64,000 nt of DNA, taken from positions 540,656,335-540,720,334 of the forward strand of contig NC_081412.1 of assembly GCF_030272615.1 (NCBI RefSeq), in the 5' to 3' direction. Both the position numbers and the translations under genes were made by a program. A model generated the notes under the pieces. The model was given only the letters and a program-made list of their open reading frames with translations. It made no database searches and had not been told where the DNA came from. This document shows positions 48,868 through 61,315 of the stretch, piece after piece. How positions within the stretch are numbered: position 1 is the stretch's first letter; each line of letters starts with the position of its first letter. The DNA is from Cryptomeria japonica (lineage: Eukaryota; Streptophyta; Pinopsida; Cupressales; Cupressaceae).

Positions 48868-51800
48868 TTTAACGCACATTGAGATCATTTTATACATGCA
48901 TAGGTGTATGTTCATATAATGTTTGAGATATTTCATTGTTTAGAGAATTGCTCTAACATCGTTGTTATTGCCAGATGCAGGAACCAGGAGCAAAATGAAG
49001 CTAGGAGGGACACAAACAACTCACACAGTAGCAATGCAAGACAACACAACCTGAACAAGTCATTCCCAGGCAATGACTGGTCTCCCTCATTATATGCACA
49101 TTTATATTTGTTTACTTATTCGTGTATATGTTTTTTCTTCATTTGTATTGAATAAGAAAAGTTAGTCTCGAGGCTTGTGTGAGACAATGTACATTTTTAC
49201 ATTCAATAAAGACTACCTTTTTCAGAAAGACTTGTAAAATATCTTTTCATGTTACATACATTTGCACAATGCAATATGGTAGCATAGTCTTTTGTTATTT
49301 CTTATGCACATGGGTGTAATATAATAGAGAAAAAATATACCTTTTCTTTTCTTTGTTTGTAGATCACGATACCTCTAACTAATTGAGCTAGTAGCAAAAT
49401 TAGGTAACACATACCATCTTAGATATTTTTGCTTCATGATGCTAAAAATTAACCTACATGCCTTGCTTGATTGTGCCACCTTATGTGAACTTATAACAAC
49501 AATAAATAAAATATAACATCTTCATAAGATAGTAGGAAAGAGGTGTGAATCAAAAACATAAGAGCATCACATAACATAAGGTTTACATAGAGAAACCCTT
49601 GCATGCAAAATTTCCATGGAGAAGAGAGGCCAATTATGAATTATCATCAAATAAATGAGATTATAATGCATTCACTTCCACTCTTTACATCCCACAAGCA
49701 ACACCTTTGTATTTATGCACAACCTCATTATGCCTCAACTTATCCTTTCCCACATTATAACTCTATGTTCAACTATTCCTCAACCTTTGTACAACTAGAC
49801 ATGACAAGAGATTTGAAATAAAAGACAAGGTCTCCAAAGAATAATTGACATTAAAACCATCCCAGTCTCTTGGATCACCTCCTCAAAATTTGAAAGGACA
49901 TCTATTTTGGCTGCAATACTTTCCATCCAACCTGGGCACCCAAACTTGGAATATAAACATAATAATAAATATAACAAATGTCAAAATACCAAGAGACGTA
50001 TATAGTCTCTTTCAAGTGACCACTTGTTGAATCCCAAAGGTCACTTATTTGTCCTCTTCTTGTATAATTAATGATCCCATTCTAGGTATCCAAATATGGC
50101 GAAAACAATATTAAATAATTGTGTTCACAACACATTTTTACCATTAATAATGGAACCCATCACCCCTTATGAATATATTACAAGCAATAGTGAGAGTAAA
50201 TATTACAAATTATCTTCCCAATGCACCCTAAGTACCCTAGTATTTTATTGCAAGGATGTTGGAACCTTGACATATGATTTACAAGGTAGTTGGCACCTTA
50301 ATCCCAACATTATCCCTCTTGACATCATACATTATAAATACAACCATAGGAATCTTAATCAAGGGAAAAATATGCTTTAGCCACACATATACCACTGAAA
50401 TCTTCACCATGATCTCATGCTCAAACAAGATATCTATAAAATCAACCATGATAATCACCATCAAGAAAAAAAATTCCTCTTTTCCTCCAACATGCCACTC
50501 ATAGAAGAAAAAATGAACATGCCAAGGTGAACCATATTAACTACTTGTAAAAATTGCACAAATATTTACATGAACACAGACATCAATTTCAAATTATAAT
50601 AAAGGATTTAAGTAGTTTTCTCGTTCATAGGAGTTGTAATAGAAACCACAACAATTTGTAATTCATCCAAGCTAACCATACTTCAAACTAGTGTACACCA
50701 TCATAGATAGAACTTCATGCCAAATTTAACATATCAACTCTAAACTGCAATTAAGTCTCTGTATATCCATCCTCCTATCTCAATGCAACATACCAAGGCA
50801 TAAATGACCACAAACAATACTAACTAACAAAGTTTTCATTAACACTAAAATAATCTCATGGATATAAATAGTCCACAGTTGAGTTATCCCATTGTAACCA
50901 AATGGGTGGCCAACCCACATAACTATACAACCCATAGATCCCAATCCAATAAAACATAAAAATTCATCATCACATCAATAATCAACAAACCTTTATATCA
51001 AATAATATAGCCATACATATATCAATAAACTCCTCCTAATTGGTTTTAAGTCTAAAAATAGATCAAAGTATACTAGGACTATATATAGTACTTCACATAG
51101 AGGACGTGACTAGCTCCTATATTACATATTGTCAAGGAAATAAACAACGATATGAAAATACTATAAAAAAAATGCTACAATACAATGCCTCTCTCACCAC
51201 TAGTATCCACAACTCTCCCAAATTTTACACACTCAACTATGTGATACAAACATCTAAGAAGAAGAACATGACCAAAGACAAAACACGCAAATCAAACTAT
51301 ATCCTTGTTCCACACTAACATGTACCAAGTTGTTTGAAATAAGATCTCCTTCACCATTCCTAAACTAAAAGGATACCAACATCTAACATTCAAATCAAAT
51401 GAACACGTGACAATAATAGATGTAAACCTCTCATACTGAAGGTAGATCAAACAAGCCAACCATTCCCACAACAAAGAGAGTATTTCCAAACTTACAAACT
51501 ATTTCATATACCTCTCTATATAAGTCATCATAACTATATTAATAGCTCAAGGACAAAAACAACAAAAATCCATAAAATCATGCATCTTCTTCTTAACAAG
51601 TCCTCAAAATTTCTATATTGAAGACTAACTTGAGTATCGGAAGATAATATACAAAATAAATAATGCATCTAATAATTAGGCAAGCAGTGCCTCTATGATC
51701 ATTCACTTGTGAAGGAGACCACAAGAGTGGGATACAATATTGTCACATGCACATAACACTAAGCAATTAAAGCTTACAATGAATGACAAACTTCTCTTTA

Positions 51801-53547
51801 GGTCCATAATGGATTCATATCCATAACCAAGTGTAGGATCCTCAATCTTTCTACTTCCTCACCAAAAAGTAACCATCTCAACATGTGATCTCCAAAAAAA
51901 TAAAAGATCTCTTAACCTCATCCAAGTCTCTCTAGTCTCTACAATCATCGACCAATCAATCCATGCCAACTTTAAATGCAATCCTAAAAAATCATGAAAC
52001 TCCAACAAAATGATAACTGCTCAAAACCAAAGGGGTCACACAAGACCAATGACATAGTTTCAATATTAGAATCAGAAACATATCATGGCATCATGATCTA
52101 TTATCTCCTCAAAGGATGATAATATGTTGCAAGGAACATATCATGGTCTTAAGAGACCAACATCATGTCAACACTCTAATTTGGAATCAAGAGTAGATTG
52201 TAACACAATAATTTCCATACTCTAAACCAAAAACCAACATCTCCAAACAGATGAAAATAATCATCCATCATCAAATGATGAATTCATTTCATTGCCAAAG
52301 CTCCCACTGAGCTGTCCATGATCCAAGAGCCCGTCCATAACACCAAAAAACATCATAGAATACCACACATCTTCTAATCATATATTATCCATGGCTTACT
52401 ACACTGTACAAAAGCAAAAACTTAGAACCAAAATCCTGAAACAAAGAAGATAGATAGCTACCCACTAAAAGTGAATAAAGCTTATCATGCACCATAAATT
52501 ACTACTAAGATTCAAATGGACAACTATAGTAGGTACAGGCAATTAATTCTTTCTCATTGCAATCGATATACCAATGTAATAATGATGACCAAGAAAAAGG
52601 CATATTAAAGAAAATTCAAAGTGAACAATTCTACAAGATTTGCACATGTGCAAAATCTCAAGGGAGAAATACATAGTCAGTGCTCTCAAATAACTAAAAT
52701 AATATTCAACCCCACATTAGTATCATGAAATAAAAAGATAATTAGGTATAACATGAATTTTCAAGACTCAAACACTAGAATCAACAGTAGATCTAATCCA
52801 TAAAACAAACTCACATAAGAGTAACCATAGATCAATAAGAAACCTTCAAGTAGCCATGCAAAACTATAATTGTCTTCATCCAATATACCTTGAATACAAT
52901 CTTATCACAAATCTACATACCACAAATTTTGGTTAACATGTAAAACCTCCAAAGTCATCTCCACAAATCCAAGTCCGCTTAAGAACCTAGAAATTCACAT
53001 CAAACATTTCATCTAAATAATAGAAACAACATAGATCTACAAAACCCACAACTAAAAATAAGAGAACATATCAACCCAATAGGAAAACCAAGTTATCAAG
53101 GAGATTATAACATATGAAATATATTATCTCCACAAATCACAAAGACATCTATGGCTTATCTTTTAGTGTTTTCATGTAACCAAGGGCTAAAACCATGAAA
53201 CCAACGTAAGGACTCCAACTTGTAGAACAAATGATTCGTGTTTCTCCACGTGATCAAGATGCAAAAAAATACCCATCCAATATGAACACCTTCTCACTGT
53301 AAATGACTACAAGGTAAAATAACAAAAGCACAAAATAAGAGGATACACACATTTTTTCAAACAAGAGCTCCAAGTTACCAAAAAGAAACCAGCTCTATGA
53401 AGATCCACAATCACGAGCTTCCAATGACCAACATAAATCACATTGATAATATCCATGGCTTCGAATCTCATAGATCTACAAAAAAAGCTAACTCACTGAA
53501 TATTCATTGTATCCCCATAGGCCTTCAACAACCTTTGATTCCTTTTA
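48868..53547. other. Degenerate retroelement sequence, no intact gene
   Basis: 49440-49690 is homologous to 61556-61800 (CCTTATGTGAACTTATAA, ACATAACATAaGGTTTACATaGAGAAACC), so both flanks of the 53553 element belong to the same older repeat family. Frames at 49795-51490 are short and carry no motif I recognise. Confidence 0.45.
48976..49110 (+). other. Weak candidate terminal exon
   Basis: After a possible acceptor (TTGCCAG|) the frame reads NQEQNEARRDTNNSHSSNAR and LNKSFPGNDWSPSLY, with better composition than its surroundings. Possible poly(A) signals (GAATAAG, CAATAAAG) lie at about 49150 and 49205. There is no upstream exon and no known family. Confidence 0.18.
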
Positions 53548-53552
53548 ATAGA

Positions 53553-54753
53553 TGTTGGTATTTTTGATGATTATGTTGTGTTTGTCATTGATGGACACAC
53601 ACTTGCTATGGGATCACTTTTTTTATGTATGAGTTATGCTCAGCTTGTATTTATTTCAAACCGGTATTATGTTATAGTCTTTAGACTATTGGTGTCTTGC
53701 AGAAAGTGTTTACCAATCTCAAGCAGCATGAGGACCTTAAGCAGTTCGAGGATCTCAAGCAGAACGGAGCAAAGGAACTAGAAGCGGTAGTTGTCATTTT
53801 CCCAGTTTTCATTTCTGTCAACCGGTAATCTGCTAAACCGATATTACTATTGAGTTACCAACCAGTAATCGGTAAAGTTATATAAATTGGTAATACTCTG
53901 TGATGAGTTACCAACTAGTATATCTTTGTGATGAGTTACCATCCACCGACACTTTGACGATGATTTTGTGTCATGTTACCAAATGTGTCTAGATACAATG
54001 AACCTAGGAACTTGCAATGTAATCCTATTAGACCGACATGAAATCAAATTCCTTTTAAGGACATCATTTCTAGGGTTTTAATGTGTGTGTAGCTATTAGG
54101 GTTTGGAGTGGTTGATGAGTTCTTGAATGTGCGATCTTAACAAAAAAAGATCAAGTCTGTGTACTGTAACAGAGTGTGGATTTATTCAAGACTGAAGTAA
54201 TGCTAAAATGCATTAGAAATAAGCTATCATGGATCTAACCAAGCAGACTATGCTATTTTCTAGATCATTCACTTGTTGATTACTCACATCTTTGACAAGT
54301 TAGAAACCCTTAACCGGGTAGGCCCAAAAAAGCCTTTGTAAATCCTCTAACAAGGTGATTCACATATGTGGATCTAAAATCCTCTCACAAGGTAGTCTTT
54401 AATCGGACTTATCTCCTAATAGAGATTGAGATTCCTAACAGGATCTGTTTTGTTAAAGAACACTGTATGACCTTAACCAATCTAACTTTAACCGGTCTAG
54501 TTACTATTATGCAAATAGTTACTTGTGAGTTTCATCTCATCGTGGTTTTTCCCATTTGGGTTTCCACGTCAAAATCTCTTGTGTTATGGTGACTGTGCTT
54601 CTGTGGGTGAATGCCTTACTTGTTGTTTGGTTTGCATTTGTGTTAACTGGTTTGTTAGTTAAACTGTTATACAGGTTTACTGCTAGACTGATAAAGTATT
54701 TGAGTTCAGTAATTTTTGGTATACTAATTCACCCCCCCTCTTAGTATTCATCA
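53553..54753 (+). repeat. 5' LTR
   Basis: It pairs with 60125-61310. Many differences are CGG in the 3' copy against CAG here (for example CAAGCGGCATGAGG at 60294 versus CAAGCAGCATGAGG at 53717), typical of decay at methylated cytosines. Confidence 0.93.
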
Positions 54754-54755
54754 AT

Positions 54756-54768
54756 TAGTGTCAGAGCC
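54756..54768 (+). other. Primer-binding site
   Basis: TAGTGTCAGAGCC differs at two bases from TGGTATCAGAGCC, the complement of the initiator Met-tRNA 3' end, and lies two bases after the LTR. Confidence 0.75.
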
Positions 54769-54803
54769 AACCTTTCTATAAGTCTAACCACTTGGAAAGA
54801 GAT

Positions 54804-56006
54804 ATGGGGGAATACACTGTGAGGGAACTTACTCATCGGCTCACTCAGACTAAGCAAGCCTATGATGAACTTAAAGTCAAATATAAGGCCTCTTAGGCAA
54901 AAAGAAGAGAGCATGCTAAAAAACTGATGGAGCTAACTAAAAACAGTTCTTCTGATGAAGCGAACATGGAAGCCCTAGTTCAAGAAGTTGAAAAACTGAA
55001 TGAGTCCAATGCCAACCTAAGAAGGGAACTTGAAGGACTAACTATCAGAATGTGTCAAGAGCTTGAGAACCGGAGGAAAGCTGAAGATCTGGTAAAAGAC
55101 AAAGATCATGAGATGTCCAAGCTGAAGCAAGAGATCAGTGCACTTACCGCTCATCTTCATGAAAATAAAATGGAAAAGGAAGAAATACAAGGTGAACTAC
55201 ACATGGTTGTTTCTGAGAATGCAACCATGAAGGAATCCAGTGCTGCTATCACCAAAGAACTTACTGAGTCAAAGGAAATACTTGCCAAATTCAATAAGAG
55301 CACTTTCAAGCTAGAGCAAAAGCTTGAGTCAGCTAAATTGGTAAAGAATACCAATGGACTTGGTTTCTCTGAATATGAGGAAGGTGAGACCTCTGGAACA
55401 AAAGATGGAGCATCAAAGAAACAACCGGCACCAAAGGATAAAAGTAAGCAAAAGTTCAAACTTGTTTGCTTTAATTGTCTCAAGGAAGGACACACTACTA
55501 ATGTATGTAGAAGTGAGGCTTACAATAACTTTCCTTATTTTCTAAACGATAAGCCTAGACCCAATAGATTCAATGGTAATTGTTATGCATGCAACAAGTT
55601 TGGGCATAGAGCATTTGAATGCAGGTCTGTCATGCACAACACCAGAAGGTATCCTCAAAGGAGTAAAGGAGCTTTTTTTGAACCCTTTGGGAACCAGAAC
55701 CCAAATCGGTTTAATACCTATAATTATCAGTCGGGAAGCAGTGGCTATCAAGCGGCAACTGGATGGAGAGCAACCTGTTTGATCTATCATGGTAATGGTC
55801 ACACTATTGCAACATGCAGAAGGAAGAATGGAAACATGAACAATGGACCTTGGAGAGCACCTAGAATTATTTGCTATCATTGTAACAAACCGAGCCATAC
55901 AACAAGATTCTATAGAATGAGAAAGAATATATCGAATGATATACTAGTAACTCTGGAAGGAAAGATAGATGTTGAAACCGTTCAAATGGATATGAAGAAA
56001 ACCTAA
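54804..56006 (+). pseudogene. Gag-like protein: coiled coil and four zinc knuckles, no capsid domain
   Basis: ATG at 54804 opens a frame interrupted only by TAG at 54894-54896; from 54927 it is open for 359 codons. Residues about 1-145 of that part are a charged coiled coil (KLNESNANLRRELEGLT, KEEIQGELHMVV). Then come knuckles at residues 181-194 (CFNCLKEGHTTNVC) and 219-232 (CYACNKFGHRAFEC), both intact CX2CX4HX4C. Two more, at 284-297 and 316-329, each have lost one cysteine to tyrosine. The UBN2 capsid part of a Copia gag is absent. It probably bound element RNA in life. The single stop could be late damage or, less likely, read through. Confidence 0.75.
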
Positions 56007-56527
56007 AAGAAGAAGCTAGAAGAAGTGATTCAAGAAGAACCAGTTTCTACACCTAGTGTGGAAGTCACTGAACCGACAAACTAAGCATCAGAAAAGCTTA
56101 GGGGGAGCAAATGGTGAAATATCTCGAACCCCGGTTCAAACCGGTAAAAGACCTTAACTGGTAAGTGATACCTGTCAACTGGCAGAAGATCGGAAAAGGT
56201 AAAAGGCAAATTAGGGTTTACACCCTAATAGTGGAGCATTTATTATGGTAGGTGGAGAACTTGCTTAAAAGAATTTTTCAAGTCATTTTTCACTTATCAG
56301 TTCTTGAACGAAGAATTTTTTTTTCAAGCACTGAGTGACGAAAAGAGATTTGGATTGCGATTCGAAGAATTCTCAAAATCTTGAAGAAGAATTAGAAGCG
56401 AATATCAATTGGTCAAGTGCAGAGCACAAAGTGGTATTTTAGCAACCGAAGGAGTGTGTGATGAAGTGCAAATTGCAAGCCCTAAATTTTGAATTATGAA
56501 GGTATTTCTCAAATTTCTCTATTTATC

Positions 56528-59500
56528 ATGGCTTCCGCATCACACTCTAGCCCTAGTGCACCCGTTGATTCAGTAGACTTCATTCAACGAAAGGCAAAAT
56601 ATAATGCCCTATCTCAAATACCCATTGGTGTTATAGTGGAGGAAGGCATTTCCGATTTACATTGACAGTAAAATTGAAGACTTAGGATCTCTTGCAATCC
56701 ATTCCTAGTTGAGTTTGTTCTGCGGGAAGGATAATAAGATTAAACCGGAATTTAGCATCCTGAAAAAGAAGAAGCTTCACAATGCAGTCTATTTCCTTGA
56801 TGAGTTTTCAGATTATCACATCCGCATCATTCTAAGTAGAGTGCATGGTGATAAAATCTACTTAGAACTGATGCATGACATCACACCGGAAGCAATTCAT
56901 GTTGTCACCGATTTCTGTAACGTCGGTGAAGTGCCAACCCTAAGAAAGATCAGCAAGATGGAAATGACCAAGCTCACCGGTTTTGTGAGCGACTCATGGG
57001 GAATGACTGTCAATTCCATCAAGGACAATCTGGTTAAATATGCATGTATGGTGATAGGATACCGGACATTCCACGCCAGCAGAATCAACTCTGTCTCTGC
57101 TGCAACGGTAAATACTGCCTACCGGATGATCATGGAAGATGCATCATTTGGCTTATGCACCTGTATGCAAAGGCAACTTCTGGTGAACCTAAAGGCGATT
57201 AAACAGGACAATGCCTTGAGATTTAAGTTTGGACAACTATTGGTTAGGTTGTTCTTCTACTTCCAAGGTTACTTCCCAAGAGTCGGAGATATTCAGTGGT
57301 CTGCCAACCAACCGGTTACAAAGCAAATCAAGGAAATCCTTCAAGCGGTTGGAACCGGTTATCCAGAAGTTCTGAACAAATACTTTGATGAGTTCAGACG
57401 CAAAATGAGATAATGAGTGAGAATATCAAGTGATATTGTCAAGAAATATGAAGATGACATCTGCTTCACCATCGGAGTTGATGAGTGCATAATGGAGGCG
57501 GTTGAACTTAGACAGGAAGAAGTGGAACTGATGGGATATGAGGTAATGTATGACATGCTAGATGGGTATGCCTCTACCCTACTTGCCTCACCCTTGATCC
57601 AAAAGCAAAGAGAACCGGCACCTATTTGGAAAGGGTTACATCGGTTGAAGAACCATCAGTAAAGAAGGGAAAGGCAGTGCCTTCAATATCAGTACTGGTT
57701 ACCACAACAAGTCCAAAAGTGACCAAGCGGTCACCAGCAAAGAAGAAACTAGAAGCTGCACCCACCAAAGTCTTTGAGAGAAAGAAGAAGACAAAAGACA
57801 CCACACCAGACTCAGAGGACACTGTGTTTGAAGAACAACCTAAGAAGACTAGGCAAGCGAGGAAAAAGATAAAGAATGAACCGTCAACATCTGCACCGAT
57901 AAATATTGATATTTCCTCATACAAACCTTTGACACATTGTCAAAGAACTATTAAGAATATTAGAAGAAAAGTACTTGGTGATTTGAAAGAGTGCTTTGCT
58001 GATTTTAATGATGATGAAAAGAAGGAAGCTGAACAGGAAGTCATCAATTATTTATGTATTACTGACCGGTGGCCATCAAAAATTAAATCTGAGACACCTG
58101 ATTCTTTGTATAATTCTTTAGATAACAAGTGGCGCATTGCTATAGAGAAGGAACAGGAAATAAGAGAGGAAGTATTTGCACAATACTTTCCTAATGTGCC
58201 TAAAACTGAACTTTATGAAGTAGTGGAAAGATATAAGGGCCTCTTCTTCATGAGAAGGAGACTCTTGTTGCTAGAAGGAAAAGTTCCTAAAGTGGTAAAA
58301 GATACCCACTCTCATGCCCAAGCCACTTTAAGGTTGCATCAAGTGGCTGAAGCCAACAGGAAAGCTGAGCAAGAACCGACAACCAATAAACAGGATGAGG
58401 TATATGACAGTGAAGGAGAACAGGTCACTGATCAAATGGATCCTATTGATGTTGATGCCTTGAATGGTGAAAATGTCACTCTGGGTACACCATCAGAAGC
58501 AACAAGATAGGAAAAATAGGACAAAGAAAAGGCTGCCAAGGAGCAAGCGGAAAAAGAGAAGAAGCAACAGAAAGTTGAAAAGAAGAAACAGGCAGAAGAA
58601 GAGAAAAAGAGAAAAGAGGAAGAAAAGAAAAAAGAGGAGGAGAAGAGGAAACTAGAAGAGGAAAAGAAAAGAAAAGAAGAGAAGAAGAAGAAATAAGAGG
58701 AAGAGAAGAAGAAGAACAAGGAAGAAGAAAAGAAAGAAGAAGACAAACGACGGGAAGAAGAAAAGAGAAAGGAAGAGGAGAAGAGGAAGCGGGAAGAGGA
58801 GAAGAGAAAGGCATAAGAGAAGAGGAAGCGGGAAGAGGAGAAGAAGAAGCAAGAAGAGGAGAAGAAGAAGAAGGATGAAGAAGAAAAGGAGTGGAAAGAA
58901 GAAGAGAAGAAGAATGAAGAGGACAAAAGAAAGCAAGAAGCAGAGGAGCAAAAGAAGGCTTAAGAGCCAAAGAGAAGGAGGAAGCGGCACAGAGCACAAG
59001 GCAACCAGTAGTCAAGTCAAATCGGCTGACTTTACCAGTCCCATTGACCTCCAATCTACTAACGAATCAGAGTTGCTACAAAGCATTAAGCTTGCTCAAG
59101 AACACCTAGAGGTGATAAGAAGGAAGAAGGAGCAAGATGTGATCCAAGCTACAGTGGACACTCTTATCGGTTTGATACCCGGTACCAACCTCCCTAGTAC
59201 CGATTACTCTCTGGCCCAACTGAAACTCTTATGCACAATTGTGGAGGACCAGGTACAAAGCCTGGAAGAGGTTGTCGAAGCGCATGCCAAGAAGGAGCAT
59301 CAAAAGGCTTTGAACACTGCCTTGGTGAAAAAGTTACATGAGCGTCGATCTAATCTACAGAAGGCACAAAAGAACATCAGAGATGCAATGGATGAGGGGA
59401 AATTGCTGCTCGGTAAGATATGTCTACCCCATCTATTATGTGATGATGTGCTTGCCCAGAAAGACAAACGGCAAACTGATTTGCAGACATTCATAAGCAC

Positions 59501-59765
59501 CTTCAAGACCCCATATGATTCCTTTACCGCTTATGGGCAAACCGTTCACCGGTTTCAACTTCAGGCTGCAAGAATAGATTTGGAGATCAGCAACGGGACC
59601 AAGGATTTGCAAGAACTACAACTGGTTCTACTACCAAGACTGCAAATACTTCAGAAGTGCTATCTCAATATGGATGCCTTGACAGTTACTCAAGAGATGA
59701 GTACTTTGGATGCCATGGAGGAACAGGTATCCCAGATGCAAACGGAGAGTGAGGTTGCTACCTGA
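56528..59765 (+). pseudogene. Accessory reading frame in place of pol (decayed, about 1,080 codons)
   Basis: ATG at 56528 starts MASASHSSPSAPVDSVDFIQ. Frameshifts near 56650, 57620 and 58970, and stops near 56706, 57411 and within 58508-58965, break one original frame whose pieces are 56709-57413, 57417-57662, 57626-58510 and 58875-59765. The N-terminal 300 residues look globular (AVYFLDEFSDYHIRIILSRV, GYFPRVGDIQWSANQ). Next is a basic/acidic linker, then a long K/E-rich tract (58560-58980), then a helical C-terminal domain (SIKLAQEHLEVIRRKKEQD, VLLPRLQILQKC). No enzymatic motif was found. Its layout resembles the antisense frame at 43783-47206. Function unknown. Confidence 0.68.
58560..58980 (+). 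repeat. Purine-only K/E-rich coding repeat
   Basis: A nearly unbroken run of GAA, GAG, AAG and AAA codons encodes KRKEEEKKKEEEKRK-type sequence. Four stop codons (for example TAA near 58695 and 58815) interrupt it. The opposite strand gives a false serine/phenylalanine frame. Confidence 0.88.
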
Positions 59766-60112
59766 TTACTTGTGTCATGGTCCTTATCCATGAAGCAATT
59801 TATGCAGGACTTTAAATAAGTTTTTGACAAGTTTCACTCTTTATTGTCATAAACATTTATTCAGCTAATAGAAATAGGGGTTATTCAGCTGTATTTTGTC
59901 ATTGTTGGCAAAGGGGGAGAAGTATTCTGGTATTTAAAATTTTGATGCATGCTATGTATACTCATGTTTATCTCTGTAAGGAAGTAGTATACATTTTCTT
60001 TTCTGCAAACGGATAGTGTATATGCTTAGGGGGAGTATTTTTTATTATGGCATATTTCTTTTGTAAAAACACTTAGACATCAAAATTTTTCCTAAGTGTT
60101 GCCATCAATGCC

Positions 60113-60123
60113 AAAGGGGGAGA
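60113..60123 (+). other. Polypurine tract
   Basis: AAAGGGGGAGA lies directly before the 3' LTR (TGTTGG at 60125), where plus-strand DNA synthesis is primed. Confidence 0.85.
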
Positions 60124-60124
60124 T

Positions 60125-61310
60125 TGTTGGCATTTTTGATGATTTTGTTGTGATTGTCATTGATGGACACACACTTGCTATGGGATCACTTTTTGTATGT
60201 ATGAGTTATGTTCAACCGGTATTTGTTTCAAACCGGTATTATGTTATAGTCTTTAGACTATCGGTGTCTTGCAGAAAGTGTTTACCGATCTCAAGCGGCA
60301 TGAGGACCTCGAGCGGTTTGAGGATCTCAAGCGGAACGGAGCAAAGGAACTAGAAGCGACAGTTATCATTTTCCCAGTCTTCATTTCTGTCAACCGGTAA
60401 TCTGCTAAACCAGTATTACTATTGAGTTACCAACCGGTAATCGATAAAGTTGTATAAACTGGCAATACTATGTGACGAGTTACCAACCGGTATATCTTTG
60501 TGATGAGTTACCATCCACCAACACTTTGATGGTGATTTTGTGTCATGTTACCAAATGTGTCTAGATACAATGAACCTAGGAACTTGCAATGTAATCCTAT
60601 TGGACGGACATGAAATTAGATTCCTTTTAAGGACATCATGTCTAGGGTTTTAATGTGTGTGTAGTTGTTAGGGTTTGGAGTGGTTGATGAGTTCTTGAAT
60701 GTGCGATCTTAACAAAAAAGATCAATTTTGTGTACTGTAACACAATGTGGATTTACTGAAGACTGAAGTAATGCTGAAATGCATTAGCAATAAGCTATCA
60801 TGGATCTAACCAAGCAGACTGTGCTATTTGCTAGATCATTCACTTGTTGATTACTCACATCTTTGATAAGTTAGGAACCCTTAACCGGGTAGGCCCAGAA
60901 AAGCCTTTGTAAATACTCTAACAAGATGATTCATGTCTGTGGATCTAAAATCCTCTCACAAGGTAGTCTTTAATCGGACTTATCTCCTAACAGAGATTGA
61001 GATTCCTAACAGGATCTGTTCTGGTAAAGAACATTGTATGACCTTAACCGGTCTAGTTACTATTCTGCAGATAGTTACTTGTGAGTTTCATCTCACCGTG
61101 GTTTTTCCCATTTGAATTTCCACATCAAAATCTCTTGTGTCATGGTGATTATGCTTATGTGGGTGAATGCCTTACTTGTTGTTTGGTTTGCATTTGTGTT
61201 AACCGGTTTGTTAGTTAAACTATTATACCGGTTTACTGCTAGACTGATAAAGTGTTTGAGTTCAGTAATTTTTGGCATACTAATTCACCCCCCCATCTTA
61301 GTATTCATTA
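60125..61310 (+). repeat. 3' LTR
   Basis: Partner of 53553-54753. It keeps more CCGGT and CGG words than the 5' copy and ends TTCATTA (CA to TA change) before the ATAGA flank. Confidence 0.93.
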
Positions 61311-61315
61311 ATAGA

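Larger units (their letters stand above)
53553..61310 (+). mobile_element. Complete non-autonomous LTR retrotransposon carrying an accessory gene, TSD ATAGA
   Basis: The LTRs are 53553-54753 (1,201 bp) and 60125-61310 (1,186 bp), highly similar, starting TGTTGG and ending TTCATCA or TTCATTA. The flanks ATAGA at 53548-53552 and 61311-61315 match perfectly. A primer site (TAGTGTCAGAGCC, 54756-54768) follows the 5' LTR, and the polypurine tract AAAGGGGGAGA precedes the 3' LTR. The interior has a coiled-coil and zinc-knuckle gag and a 3.2-kb accessory frame. No protease, integrase, reverse transcriptase or RNase H was found, so it must borrow enzymes. The primer site and AAGGGGGAGATTGTTGG junction look Copia-like. 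Confidence 0.92.

Noticed and set aside
58432-58926. A 164-residue serine/phenylalanine-rich protein on the minus strand, and two overlapping leucine-rich ones
   Set aside because: They are mirror images of the purine-only K/E-rich coding repeat on the plus strand.
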